This document shows, in pieces, positions 1 through 7,685 of a DNA stretch of 32,197 nt (position 1 is the first letter of the stretch; every line of letters begins with the position of its first letter). Below the pieces are notes generated by a model. The model saw nothing but the letters and a program-made list of their open reading frames with translations. It did no database searches and was not told the origin of the DNA. This DNA comes from an uncultured bacterium (GTDB lineage Bacteria > Acidobacteriota > Thermoanaerobaculia > Multivoradales > J023). The position numbers and the translations under genes were made by a program. The stretch is taken from positions 1-32,197 of the forward strand of contig CALFAM010000297.1 in the NCBI GenBank assembly GCA_937948815.1, written 5' to 3'.

Positions 1-1
1 G

Positions 2-1387
2 ACCCTGGCCCTGATCACGCGCTTGCTTCCGTCCGGCTCCGCCGATTCGCTCGCTCTCACGATTGATGGGCCGGTGACGATCTTCGCGCTGGCGCTCGCC
101 CTGGGCACCGGCTTCCTCTTCGGCCTGTTTCCCGCCCTACACAGCACCCGCCCCGACCTCGCCACCACGCTCAAGGGCCAGGCTGGCCAGCCGGCAGGGG
201 CGCGGTCGGCAGCGCGCTTTCGGAACTTGCTGGTGACCGCGCAGATCGCCCTGTCGACGACCCTCTTGGTTTCTGCCGGGCTGTTCCTGAAGAGCCTGAT
301 CAACGTCAACCGCGTCGACCTCGGCCTCGAAGTGGAAAGCCTGGTCACCTTTGGTGTGTCGCCGGAGCTCAACGGCTACAGCCCCGAGCGAGCCCTCGCG
401 CTGTTCATCGAAGCGGAAGAAGCCCTGGCGGCGATTCCCGGGGTCGCCGGCGTCACCACGTCGCTGGTGCCGATTCTCGCGGGCAACAACTGGGGGCGGA
501 GTGTCAGTGTCGAAGGGCACGTTCAGGAGCCGGACGCCGACAACAGCGCGCGTTACAACGAGATTGGCCCCGGCTACTTCCGGACCATGGGCGTCGCCAT
601 GCTGGCGGGCCGCGACTTCACGGCCAGCGACGCGCTCGGCGCGCCGAAGGTCGCCATCGTCAACCAGACCTTTGCCGAGAAGTTCGGGCTCGGGCGCGAG
701 GCGATCGGCAAGCGGATGGCGACCAGCGGCGGCAATCCGGAGCTCGACATCGAGATCATCGGCCTGGTTCCGAACGTCAAGTACAGCGAGGTGAAGGATC
801 CGGCGCCGGCGCTTTTCTTCACACCGTACCGGCAAGACGATCAGCTCGGCTCCATCTCGTTCTATGTGCGCAGCACGGGTGCACCCGAGAGCATTCTGCG
901 CGAGATTCCCGCCGTCATGGCCAAGCTCGACCCGAATCTGCCGGTCGAGGAGCTCAAGACCATGCCCCAGCAGATCCGTGAAAACGTCTTCCTGGATCGC
1001 ATGCTGACCACCTTGTCTGCCGCCTTCGCCATCCTCGCGACCCTGCTCGCCGCGGTTGGCCTCTACGGTGTGCTCGCCTACACCGTGTCGCAGCGCACAC
1101 GCGAGTTCGGGCTGCGCATGGTCCTCGGTGCACGCAGCAGCGCGGTCCAGCTCCTGGTCTTGCGCCAGGTCGGCAAGATGGCGGTGATCGGGGGCCTCGT
1201 CGGCATCGCCGCTGCGGTCGCGGTGGGCCGGGCGATGCGCAGCCAGCTTTTCGAGCTCGAAGGCCACGACCCGACCGTGCTGCTCGGCGCCACCGTCCTG
1301 CTCGCCTTCGTCGCCCTCGCGTCAGGCTCGATTCCGGCACGCAAGGCGGCCAGCGTCGAGCCGATGAGCGCGCTCCGCTACGAGTAG
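2..1387 (+). CDS. ADOP/MacB-like ABC transporter permease, C-terminal part (5' end off window)
   Basis: The reading frame is open to the window edge, so only about the last 460 residues are present; a typical ADOP protein has 800-900. What remains starts near a hydrophobic segment (FALALALGTGFLFGLFPAL), followed by an amphipathic stretch and a second helix (ALSTTLLVSAGLFLKSL). Next comes a periplasmic MacB-core-like domain of about 230 residues, then the FtsX-type C-terminal block with helices at AFAILATLLAAVGLYGVLAY, the conserved cytoplasmic motif RTREFGLRMVLGA, and a last helix ending in IPARKAASVEPMSALRYE. This tail is diagnostic of FtsX/MacB permeases. ADOP proteins contain two such permease modules and usually have no ATPase gene beside them; none is visible here. 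The substrate is unknown. Family assignment is confident; function beyond 'inner-membrane permease or mechanotransmission protein' is not. Confidence 0.9.
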   Translation, partial: TLALITRLLPSGSADSLALTIDGPVTIFALALALGTGFLFGLFPALHSTRPDLATTLKGQAGQPAGARSAARFRNLLVTAQIALSTTLLVSAGLFLKSLINVNRVDLGLEVESLVTFGVSPELNGYSPERALALFIEAEEALAAIPGVAGVTTSLVPILAGNNWGRSVSVEGHVQEPDADNSARYNEIGPGYFRTMGVAMLAGRDFTASDALGAPKVAIVNQTFAEKFGLGREAIGKRMATSGGNPELDIEIIGLVPNVKYSEVKDPAPALFFTPYRQDDQLGSISFYVRSTGAPESILREIPAVMAKLDPNLPVEELKTMPQQIRENVFLDRMLTTLSAAFAILATLLAAVGLYGVLAYTVSQRTREFGLRMVLGARSSAVQLLVLRQVGKMAVIGGLVGIAAAVAVGRAMRSQLFELEGHDPTVLLGATVLLAFVALASGSIPARKAASVEPMSALRYE

Positions 1388-1401
1388 CCTCCCTCGATCG
1401 C

Positions 1402-1440
1402 TTCGTGCAGGTGTGCTTTTTCACAGCACACCTGCACGAA
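1402..1440. repeat. Perfect 16-bp-stem hairpin between two ADOP genes
   Basis: Positions 1402-1417 (TTCGTGCAGGTGTGCT) are the exact reverse complement of 1425-1440, leaving a 7-nt loop. It begins 15 nt after the upstream stop codon. There is no T-run after the stem on either strand, so it is not a classic intrinsic terminator. It could stabilise a 3' end, terminate with a factor, or be a mobile palindromic repeat. Confidence 0.7.
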
Positions 1441-1449
1441 ACGTGAAAC

Positions 1450-1506
1450 ATTCTTCCTTGTCGAACGTCATAGGGAGTGGCTCTTGTCGAACGTCACAGG
1501 AAGAAT
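1450..1506. promoter_or_regulatory. Direct-plus-inverted repeat block upstream of the second ADOP gene
   Basis: A 14-bp sequence, CTTGTCGAACGTCA, occurs twice (1457-1470 and 1483-1496), 26 bp apart. The block is bounded by a 9-bp inverted repeat, ATTCTTCCT at 1450-1458 and AGGAAGAAT at 1498-1506. It ends 21 bp before the ATG at 1528. This nested arrangement suggests a protein-binding site or a leader-RNA structure, but no binding protein can be named from the sequence. Confidence 0.4.
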
Positions 1507-1527
1507 CGAAAGCCGAGGTGCACGCCG

Positions 1528-4185
1528 ATGAAACGATGGATGATCGAGCTCTGGATGCGCTTCCGCGCGCTCCTTCGCCGCAACGTGGCCGACCGCGACA
1601 TCGACGCCGAAGTGCAGCATCACCTCGAGATGGAAGCGGCGCTGCTGGTCGAGCAAGGTCTCTCACCGCGCGCGGCCAAGCGCCAGGCAGCCCTCGCGTT
1701 CGGTGGCCGAGCTGCGGTCCGCGAGGAATGCCGCGACGAGCGGGGCGTCTCGCTGTTGGAAGACCTCGCCCGCGATGTTCGACTGGGAACGCGCTCGCTG
1801 ATCCGTGCCCCCCGATTCACCGTCGCCTCACTCCTGAGCCTGACCCTCGGTGTCGGCGCGGCCACAGTGATCTTCGCCATCGTCGATGCCGTGATCCTCC
1901 GACCCCTACCCTACGATCGCCCCGAGGAGCTCGTGCGCCTCTTCGAGCTGACACCGGAGGGTGATCTCTTTTCGACCTCGGACCTCAACGTTCTCGACTT
2001 TCGCGCCCGCAGCCAGACTCTGACGGACATCGCAGCCCTTGCGTTTCCGATCCAGAGCCTCCTGCTCGAAGCCCAGGACACACAGGGAGCCTCAGGCGAG
2101 GCGATGCGGCTGCGCGGCACCCGCGTGACTGGCAACTTCTTCGATGTGATGGGGGTTCAGCCCACGATCGGCCGAAGCTGGAGTGCCGACGAGACCGCGC
2201 CTGGCGAGCGCCCCCGCAGTGTCGTGATCGGTCACGGGCTGTGGCAGCGGACCTTTGGTGGCGACGAAACCCTGGTTGGCGAACAAATCCGTCTCGGCGG
2301 CGAGGCCTGGACCGTGCTGGGGGTACTGCCCCCAGGCTTCCGGTTCGCCGACGAAGTTGATCTGTGGCTGCCCTACCCGCTCGATCGCGACCGCCCACGT
2401 GGCGACCATCGGCTCGAAGCTGTCGCACGCTTGGCCCCCGGCATCTCCCTCGATGTCGCCGAGCAGGAGCTCCTCGGCATCAGCGCCGAGATCGCGGAAA
2501 CCTACCCGGAAGATCAGGCAGGCTGGAGCGTCGATCTGCAAAGTGTCCCCGCTCTCTTCCTGGGCGACGATACCCGTTCCTCGTCCGCTGCCTTGGTCGT
2601 CGCGGTCGGCCTGCTCCTTCTGCTTGCATGCGCCAACGTGACCAGCTTGTTGCTCGCCCGCGCCACAGGACGGGTACGCGAGATGGCGATGCGGCGGGCG
2701 CTGGGCGCGCGCCGCAGCCGACTCGTTCGCCAGCTTCTGGCCGAATCCCTGGCGCTCGGACTGGTCGGAGCGGGCGCGGGCCTGCTGCTCGCAGCGGCTG
2801 CCCTGCCGCTGGTGAAGACGATCGGCGCGGGTGCCTTGCCGCGCATCGAAGAAGCCGCGCTCGATCCGCGTGCCGCCGCCGTAGCCGCGGCCCTGGCGCT
2901 CGTCACAGCGGTGATCTTCGGCACGGTGCCGGCGCTCCAGCTCACCGCTGGCGAGCGGGCGCGGGCAGGCCATCTCGTCCGCGCCGACGCGATCGGCGGT
3001 GCCAGCGGCGGCCGGCGTGGTGGTGGCCTACGCGCGGCCCTGGTGGTCGGCCAGCTCGCCCTCGCCCTGGTGCTGACTTCGAGCTCCGTCCTCCTGCTGC
3101 AAAGCCTCGGCTCCCTGCGCGCGATTCCAACCGGATTCGTGGTCGACGACCTGCTCGCGGTCGACGTCACGCTACCCGGGAGCCGCTACGAAGAAGGCTC
3201 CCAAGCCGTACGGGACTTCTACACCGAAACGCTCGAGCGAATCCGCGCCCTGCCAGGCGTCGATCAGGCAGGTGGCCACACCACGCATCCGTTCGAAGGC
3301 CCCTCCCTGGCCAACACGGTGGCCCGCGCCGAGGTCACGGAGAAATCCGACTTCATCGAGATTGGCTGGCGATCAGTGACGCCCGGGGCGTTCCGGGCCC
3401 TCGGAACACCGCTGTTGCGGGGCCGAGACTTTCGCGAGCAAGAGTCCGAGCTGGTGACCGTCATCAATGCCAGCCTTGCCGAGCGCCTCTTTGGCAATGA
3501 AGAAGCGATCGGCCAACAGATCCGATGGCGGTGGGAGCGCGGCCCGCTCGCCCGCGTGATCGGTGTGGTGGCGGACGTGCGCGACTTGGACGTGACGGCA
3601 GCACCCAGACCGATGTTCTACTGGCATCAGGCGAGTATGCGTTGGCCTGACCTGACGCTGCTAGTACGCAGCAGTCTCGATCTCGACCAGCTCGCAGGCC
3701 CCTTGCGCGCCGCGGTCCGCGAGGTGGACCCCTTCCTTCCACCCCCAGAGGTTTCGCGGGTTCGGGATGATCTGCGCCTGTCGCTGGCCACGCCGCAACT
3801 CAACTTCCGGGTCTTCACCGCCTTCGCCGCAGTCGCCGTGGTCATCGCCGTGGTTGGCCTCTACGGTCTGATCGCCTATTCGGCGGCACGGCGACGCGGC
3901 GAGATGGGCGTCCGGATGGCCCTCGGCGCCCAGCCCCGCGACATCGGCCGCTTGCTGGTGGGACAGGGCGTGCGGCTGGTCACCCTCGGCCTGCTCAGCG
4001 GGCTCACCGGCGTCTGGGCCGTTTCCACCCTGCTCTATCGCCTTCTCCATGAGCGCTCTGCCCTGGACCTCACGACCCTGGCACTGAGTGCCTGCGCCTT
4101 CGCCCTCGTCTCCCTCGTCGCCTGCCTCGTCCCGGCCATTCGTGCTGCCCGGCAGAGTCCCGTGAGTGCCTTGCGCGCGGACTGA
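1528..4185 (+). CDS. ADOP-family MacB/FtsX-like ABC transporter permease
   Basis: 885 residues. ATG 1528 is chosen because AGGTG lies 7 nt upstream and the protein then starts directly with the usual N-terminal 'permease prefix' helices (MKRWMIELWMRFRALLRRN..., residues 1-80). TM1 is at about 97-123 (FTVASLLSLTLGVGAATVIF), followed by a large MacB-like periplasmic core. A first FtsX block (AALVVAVGLLLLLACANVTS, motif REMAMRRALGARRSR) leads to a second core and a second FtsX block (VVIAVVGLYGLIAYSAARRR, motif GEMGVRMALGA), ending QSPVSALRAD. The duplicated architecture is the hallmark of ADOP proteins. MacB relatives work with an ATPase in efflux or envelope transport; no ATPase is adjacent, so the partner and substrate are unknown. 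It lies in tandem with the partial permease upstream and may share a transcript across the hairpin at 1402-1440. Confidence 0.92.
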   Translation: MKRWMIELWMRFRALLRRNVADRDIDAEVQHHLEMEAALLVEQGLSPRAAKRQAALAFGGRAAVREECRDERGVSLLEDLARDVRLGTRSLIRAPRFTVASLLSLTLGVGAATVIFAIVDAVILRPLPYDRPEELVRLFELTPEGDLFSTSDLNVLDFRARSQTLTDIAALAFPIQSLLLEAQDTQGASGEAMRLRGTRVTGNFFDVMGVQPTIGRSWSADETAPGERPRSVVIGHGLWQRTFGGDETLVGEQIRLGGEAWTVLGVLPPGFRFADEVDLWLPYPLDRDRPRGDHRLEAVARLAPGISLDVAEQELLGISAEIAETYPEDQAGWSVDLQSVPALFLGDDTRSSSAALVVAVGLLLLLACANVTSLLLARATGRVREMAMRRALGARRSRLVRQLLAESLALGLVGAGAGLLLAAAALPLVKTIGAGALPRIEEAALDPRAAAVAAALALVTAVIFGTVPALQLTAGERARAGHLVRADAIGGASGGRRGGGLRAALVVGQLALALVLTSSSVLLLQSLGSLRAIPTGFVVDDLLAVDVTLPGSRYEEGSQAVRDFYTETLERIRALPGVDQAGGHTTHPFEGPSLANTVARAEVTEKSDFIEIGWRSVTPGAFRALGTPLLRGRDFREQESELVTVINASLAERLFGNEEAIGQQIRWRWERGPLARVIGVVADVRDLDVTAAPRPMFYWHQASMRWPDLTLLVRSSLDLDQLAGPLRAAVREVDPFLPPPEVSRVRDDLRLSLATPQLNFRVFTAFAAVAVVIAVVGLYGLIAYSAARRRGEMGVRMALGAQPRDIGRLLVGQGVRLVTLGLLSGLTGVWAVSTLLYRLLHERSALDLTTLALSACAFALVSLVACLVPAIRAARQSPVSALRAD

Positions 4186-4537
4186 AGCACCAACTCCGCA
4201 AGCCCGACCGCCGAACCACCGGGGTCGTGAGCCGACGCCGATCCCGTGCCCGACGCAATCGAGGGGGGGCGTTTTCGAGTTGACACACGACGCCGCGTGG
4301 GGTTCGACCCCTGGATCGAGAAGAGTCGATCTGCGAGAACCGCGCGCTGCCGCGAGAGCACGCGCCAGGCGGCAGCCAATCGCCCCACCCGCCTCGTCAG
4401 GCTCCTGGGCTGCCGGCCTATTGGGCCGCCGGCCTATTGGGCTGCCGGCCTATACTGTGGCTCCATCAACGAAGACGGGCCATGCTGCTCGATGACGCAA
4501 ACCGGATGCGGCAATCACAAGGACGAACCCGAGGCGC
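4186..4537. other. Intergenic region with promoter-like element, no gene seen
   Basis: The 352 bp after the permease hold no convincing gene; open frames here have no recognisable composition or start signal. The right half contains three 16-bp tandem repeats (4406-4453), and a good -10-like hexamer, TATACT at 4451-4456, overlaps the end of the last repeat. No matching -35 is found 17 bp upstream. Transcription from here would give about 75 nt of leader before the VOC gene. Confidence 0.4.
4406..4453. repeat. Three 16-bp tandem repeats
   Basis: Unit TGGGCTGCCGGCCTAT at 4406-4421, 4422-4437 (one C for T) and 4438-4453. Each unit contains the palindrome GCCGGC. The last unit runs into TATACT, a -10-like hexamer, so the repeats sit where an activator or repressor could act on the 4538 gene. 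They may equally be a neutral microsatellite. Confidence 0.75.
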
Positions 4538-4936
4538 ATGGACATGACAACTGCAAAGATCATCGGCAGCGCGCCCGTCTTGCTGGTCGCGGACGTGGTG
4601 GAAGCTGCACACTACTATCGTGACAAGGCTGGATTCACCTTCGATCGGTTCTGGGGTGACCCACCTTGCTTCTGCATTCTTCGACGCGACAACTTCCATC
4701 TGATGCTTCGGGAAGTCGACGACACCTCGATGATCGTTCCGCGCAGAAAGGCCACCGGCGGCCTGTGGGATGTCTACTTCTGGGTGGATGATGTCGCGGC
4801 CCTTTTCTCGGAGCTCGAGAAACGAAATGTGAGGATCGGCTCGCCACTCTGCGACCAGCCCTACGGCTGCCGCGAGTTCGGCATCCGCGATCTCGACGAC
4901 TATGAGATCGCGTTTGGCCAAGACCTCGAAACGTGA
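4538..4936 (+). CDS. VOC-superfamily protein (glyoxalase / bleomycin-resistance fold)
   Basis: 132 residues, the usual size for a single-polypeptide VOC protein with two beta-alpha-beta-beta-beta modules. Module 1 begins APVLLVADVVEAAHYYRD, the typical first strand and helix; module 2 covers VYFWVDDVAALFSELEKR to FGIRDLDDYEIAFGQ. The glutamate of 'DDYEIAFG' fits the usual metal-ligand position, but the first-strand histidine of true glyoxalases is absent (VLLVADV). A ligand-binding, resistance-like or catalytically different role is therefore more likely than glyoxalase I. A second in-frame ATG at 4544 has better spacing (9 nt) from GAGG at 4531-4534 and may be the real start. The propeller gene follows after 18 bp, so the two may be cotranscribed. 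Substrate unknown. Confidence 0.8.
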   Translation: MDMTTAKIIGSAPVLLVADVVEAAHYYRDKAGFTFDRFWGDPPCFCILRRDNFHLMLREVDDTSMIVPRRKATGGLWDVYFWVDDVAALFSELEKRNVRIGSPLCDQPYGCREFGIRDLDDYEIAFGQDLET

Positions 4937-4954
4937 GCGCAACTGGACCTGCCC

Positions 4955-6142
4955 ATGGAAATGCCTGAATCCGAACCATTCAATCCTTCGAGCCGCGGAC
5001 GGGGCCTTCTCGTCCGCTCCCGTCGTCAACGATTGGTCTTGTTTTTCCTGATCGGCACCGTTGCCGCGGGAACCGTGCTGGCCCAAGAGCGGACGCTGGT
5101 GTCGAATCCGTTCTATGGCTTCGACTTGAACGAGCACCTCAGCGCGGACGTGCAGCTCGGAGATCTCGACGGCGATGGCGATCTCGACGTCGCGCTCGCA
5201 AACGGTCGGCATTGGGCGCAACCGGACTTCGCATTCTTCAACCTGGGAAACGGTCGCCTGCTCGAAGCCGCTCCCCTGGGTTCGACTCTACGACCGACCT
5301 ACACCATTCGACTCGCAGACCTCGATCACGACGGCGACCTCGACGCAGTTGCCGTTCACGACCGTCTGCCTCCCCGGGTATGGTTGGGCGACGGAAGCGG
5401 CCACTTCGAACCGGGTCCCCGAGTCGAAACCGGCGGCGGGCGCGCCCGGGGCGCGGTGTTGGTCGACATCGACGGCAACGGCACACGCGACCTCGTGGTC
5501 GCTCGGCGCCGGGAAGCCGACGCGCTCTACCGGGGCACGGGCGACGGCGGATTCGGCGCCATGACGTCCTTTGGAAACCCACAGGGCTCCTCGACGTCCG
5601 TAGCCACGGCCGACTTCGATCAGGACGGTGACGCCGATCTCGCATTCGCTCGCCGTGACGGCCAGCCGAGCGTGGTCGCGCTGAACGATGGGTCGGGCAC
5701 GTTTGTCGAGCACGAGCTGCCCGACAGCGTCGCCGACACACGCCGCGTCGTGACCGGAGACTTCGACGGCGACGGCCACGTCGACGTTGCGCTGGGCGTC
5801 ATCGGGGCCGCCAACGTCCTCTACCGCGGCAACGGAACCGGCGGTTTCACCCGGGCCAGCTCGTTCGGCAGCCCCGACGGACGCACCTACGCGCTTGCGG
5901 CCGCGGATCTCGACCTCGATGGCGACCTCGACTTCGTGGAAGGTAACGACGAGCAAGGAAACGCCTACTACCTGAATGCCGGAGCTGGCAGGACCTTCGC
6001 GCGCTACCCACTCGGCGACGAATCGGCCGACACCTACGGCGTCGCCATCGGAGACCTGAACGGGGACGGATATCCAGACGTGGTGTTCGCCAACTCGGGC
6101 AGCGTCAACGCGGTGTACCTCAACCGCTCGTCAGAGCGCTGA
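4955..6142 (+). CDS. Secreted seven-repeat FG-GAP/VCBS beta-propeller protein
   Basis: 395 residues. A basic N-terminus is followed by a hydrophobic segment (RLVLFFLIGTVAAGTVLAQ), which reads as a signal peptide cleaved after about residue 44. The mature part is built of seven repeats, each carrying a D-x-D/N-x-D/N-G-x-x-D calcium-binding-type loop: DLDGDGDLD, DLDHDGDLD, DIDGNGTRD, DFDQDGDAD, DFDGDGHVD, DLDLDGDLD and DLNGDGYPD. Seven such repeats match a closed seven-bladed FG-GAP/VCBS propeller. These proteins are exported and usually mediate binding to surfaces, carbohydrates or proteins; no catalytic motif is seen. No strong ribosome-binding site precedes ATG 4955 (an in-frame ATG is at 4961). 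The gene lies 18 bp after the VOC gene, and its end faces the sigma-factor gene. Confidence 0.88.
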   Translation: MEMPESEPFNPSSRGRGLLVRSRRQRLVLFFLIGTVAAGTVLAQERTLVSNPFYGFDLNEHLSADVQLGDLDGDGDLDVALANGRHWAQPDFAFFNLGNGRLLEAAPLGSTLRPTYTIRLADLDHDGDLDAVAVHDRLPPRVWLGDGSGHFEPGPRVETGGGRARGAVLVDIDGNGTRDLVVARRREADALYRGTGDGGFGAMTSFGNPQGSSTSVATADFDQDGDADLAFARRDGQPSVVALNDGSGTFVEHELPDSVADTRRVVTGDFDGDGHVDVALGVIGAANVLYRGNGTGGFTRASSFGSPDGRTYALAAADLDLDGDLDFVEGNDEQGNAYYLNAGAGRTFARYPLGDESADTYGVAIGDLNGDGYPDVVFANSGSVNAVYLNRSSER

Positions 6143-6199
6143 GCATCGATCCCCGAAGGGCAGGTCAGTGCCGGGGGCCCGGCGGGGCCGACCACGTGC

Positions 6200-6763
6200 T
6201 CAGCTGGCGAGCTCGGCGCGCAACCAGGCCCGGGCGAGCCGAGACTCTCGATTGACCGTGGTCTTGGAGACCCCCAAGGCTGCCGCGGTTTCGTCGTAGC
6301 TGAGGCCGGCAAAGTACCGCAATTCGATAATGCGGCACTTGCGGGCATCCAAACGCTCGAGAGCCTGAAGCGCCTCGTCGAGACGGAGGAAATCTTGCTC
6401 GGCCTTGTCGGCCGGCGAGTTGGCGGCCTTGTCCCAGGAAACGCGAAGCAGGTCACCACCGCGCTTCTTGCGCTGTTGGGCGCGCAAATGGTCGAGCAGG
6501 ACGCTTCGCATGACGCGGGCCGCGAACGCGAAGAAGTGAGCCCGATCGGCAAAATCGCTCTGGTTGGCAGCGAGCTTGAGGTAGGCCTCATTGACCAAGG
6601 CCGTCGGTTGCAGCGTTTGCGGCCCGCCCCGGCCAGCACGCGCCGACGCGAGACGATGTAGCTCGGCATAGACCAAGGGCATCAACGCATCCTTGGCCTG
6701 CGAGTCGCCGCGCTTCCATGCACGCAGCAGCTCTGTCACCGGTGTGTCGATCGGGCCCGTCAT
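6200..6763 (-). CDS. ECF-type RNA polymerase sigma factor
   Basis: 187 residues. Region 2 spans about residues 10-90 (VTELLRAWKRGDSQAKDALMPLVYAELHRLA..., with FFAFAARVMRSVLLDHLR, the core-binding and -10-recognition helices). Region 4 is at about 128-185, with the helix-turn-helix SYDETAAALGVSKTTVNRES for -35 recognition. The pattern 'QPTALVNEAYLKL' followed by 'FFAFAARVMRSVLLDHLRAQ' matches the ECF subgroup common in Acidobacteriota and Planctomycetota. No anti-sigma gene is adjacent. GGAGG stands only about 1 nt before the ATG, which is unusually close; GTG at codon 9 is an alternative. The gene follows the CGNR regulator by 57 bp on the same strand and may share its transcript. Targets unknown. 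Confidence 0.93.
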   Translation of the reverse strand: MTGPIDTPVTELLRAWKRGDSQAKDALMPLVYAELHRLASARAGRGGPQTLQPTALVNEAYLKLAANQSDFADRAHFFAFAARVMRSVLLDHLRAQQRKKRGGDLLRVSWDKAANSPADKAEQDFLRLDEALQALERLDARKCRIIELRYFAGLSYDETAAALGVSKTTVNRESRLARAWLRAELAS

Positions 6764-6820
6764 TCCTCCATCCTACTCCCGCGAGAGGATCTCGTGCCGT
6801 GGGTGTCGTGCGCTTCGTGG

Positions 6821-7501
6821 TCAGGAGGGAGCACGCTTGCGCTGGTAGTGGCGAGCTGCCTTGTGGCGATTTCCGCACGCCGACATGCTGCACCAGCGGC
6901 GGGCGCCGTTCTTGCTCACATCGTAGAAAAAGAGCACGCAGGCATGGCCTTCACAGCGTCGGACACGGCGAGGCATGGCCGTGACCAGGAGGTTCGCCGC
7001 GGCCTCGGCCACGGGTGCCAGAAGGTCGATGGGCTGCTCGATCGGCGTCCGCGTGACGAGCTCGAACCTTGCTGCCGCATCCGTGCCGCCAGCCGAGGAC
7101 GCTGGCAGCGCGACGAGCTCGCGGGTCACCGTGCGACGCGCCAGCACGTGGTTCAGTGCCGCGATCGCGTCGTCGTCACCAGCATCAGCCTCTCGACGGC
7201 CCGGCTCTCGGGAGCCCTCATCGGAAAGCTCCTTGCCGTCGGCGAGTCGGCTCGCCAAGGTGTGAATCGTAGCCCGCAAACGGCGGGCCTCGACCAACGC
7301 GTCATCGCCCGCGCGACCGTGCCAGCGCCTGGCCGCCGCGAGCTCCCGGGCACCCAGGAGGCCAGCGGCATCGAACCAACGGAGGAGATCTTCATAGTTT
7401 CCGAGCCGCTCGTTCGGCGCCCCCTGGTGATTCGGAAGCGTGTTGACGAAGTCGAGGGCAGCGTGGTTGCCGACAAAGAGGAAAGGCTGTTGCTCAGGCA
7501 T
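6821..7501 (-). CDS. CGNR zinc-finger / ABATE-domain transcription regulator
   Basis: 226 residues. The N-terminal ABATE-like ligand-binding region begins FLFVGNHAALDFVNTL, the usual opening of this family. The C-terminus carries the CGNR zinc finger: CEGHAC followed by CSMSACGNRHKAARHY, four zinc-ligand cysteines and the name-giving Cys-Gly-Asn-Arg. The finger is proposed to bind DNA. GGAGG lies 7 nt before the ATG. The gene is divergent from the VOC and split-barrel genes at 7686-9066; the region between them holds four related motif copies, so local control of that pair, and perhaps of itself, is the simplest guess. Family members are often placed beside small detoxification or oxidoreductase genes. 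The effector is unknown. Confidence 0.9.
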   Translation of the reverse strand: MPEQQPFLFVGNHAALDFVNTLPNHQGAPNERLGNYEDLLRWFDAAGLLGARELAAARRWHGRAGDDALVEARRLRATIHTLASRLADGKELSDEGSREPGRREADAGDDDAIAALNHVLARRTVTRELVALPASSAGGTDAAARFELVTRTPIEQPIDLLAPVAEAAANLLVTAMPRRVRRCEGHACVLFFYDVSKNGARRWCSMSACGNRHKAARHYQRKRAPS

Positions 7502-7590
7502 GGGCGGTCCTCCGATCGGTTTCGGGCGCCAGATGTCGCGTCAAGTCGGTCGCACGCTTTCGGCCAGCCGGTGCGGTACACCCACCCGAA

Positions 7591-7665
7591 CTAACCTTCA
7601 ATCTAACTATTGACAGGTTAGCCCGCTTCGCCTATAACTGTCAAAGTAATCGATAGACGGTTACA
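7591..7665. promoter_or_regulatory. Four-copy alternating operator cluster in the divergent region
   Basis: Four versions of one motif alternate in strand: 7591-7602 (minus, ATTGAAGGTTAG), 7609-7621 (plus, ATTGACAGGTTAG), 7633-7645 (minus, TTTGACAGTTATA) and 7653-7664 (plus, ATAGACGGTTAC). They form two inverted pairs with centres about 42 bp apart, roughly four helical turns. The pairs cover the -35 and the -10/start region of the promoter at 7610-7638. Binding by the CGNR regulator is inferred from position only. Confidence 0.6.
7610..7638 (+). promoter_or_regulatory. Sigma-70-type promoter for the VOC/split-barrel gene pair
   Basis: TTGACA at 7610-7615, a 17-bp spacer and TATAAC at 7633-7638 form an almost perfect housekeeping promoter, in marked contrast to the surrounding GC-rich DNA. 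Transcription should start near 7645, leaving a leader of about 40 nt before ATG 7686, with AGGAG 5 nt upstream of that ATG. The inverted motif copies overlap both boxes, which points to strong repression when unneeded. Confidence 0.75.
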
Positions 7666-7685
7666 GCGATCCACCAGGAGACGTC

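Noticed and set aside
137-1267. Long minus-strand open frame (376 codons) opposite the first permease
   Set aside because: Its product is rich in Arg/Ala/Asp/His and matches no fold, while the plus strand encodes a clear FtsX-type permease. Long antisense frames are common in GC-rich genes.
4280-4308. TTGACA at 4280-4285 as a promoter -35
   Set aside because: Seventeen bases downstream stands TTCGAC, which is not a -10 box.
4406-4453. Possible CRISPR array
   Set aside because: Units are 16 bp, directly adjacent and without spacers; no cas genes are nearby. The same applies to the 18-bp repeats at 25858-25911.
6143-6199. Terminator between the convergent propeller and sigma-factor genes
   Set aside because: GC-rich self-complementary bases are present near 6170-6186, but the loop would be too short and no T-run follows on either strand.
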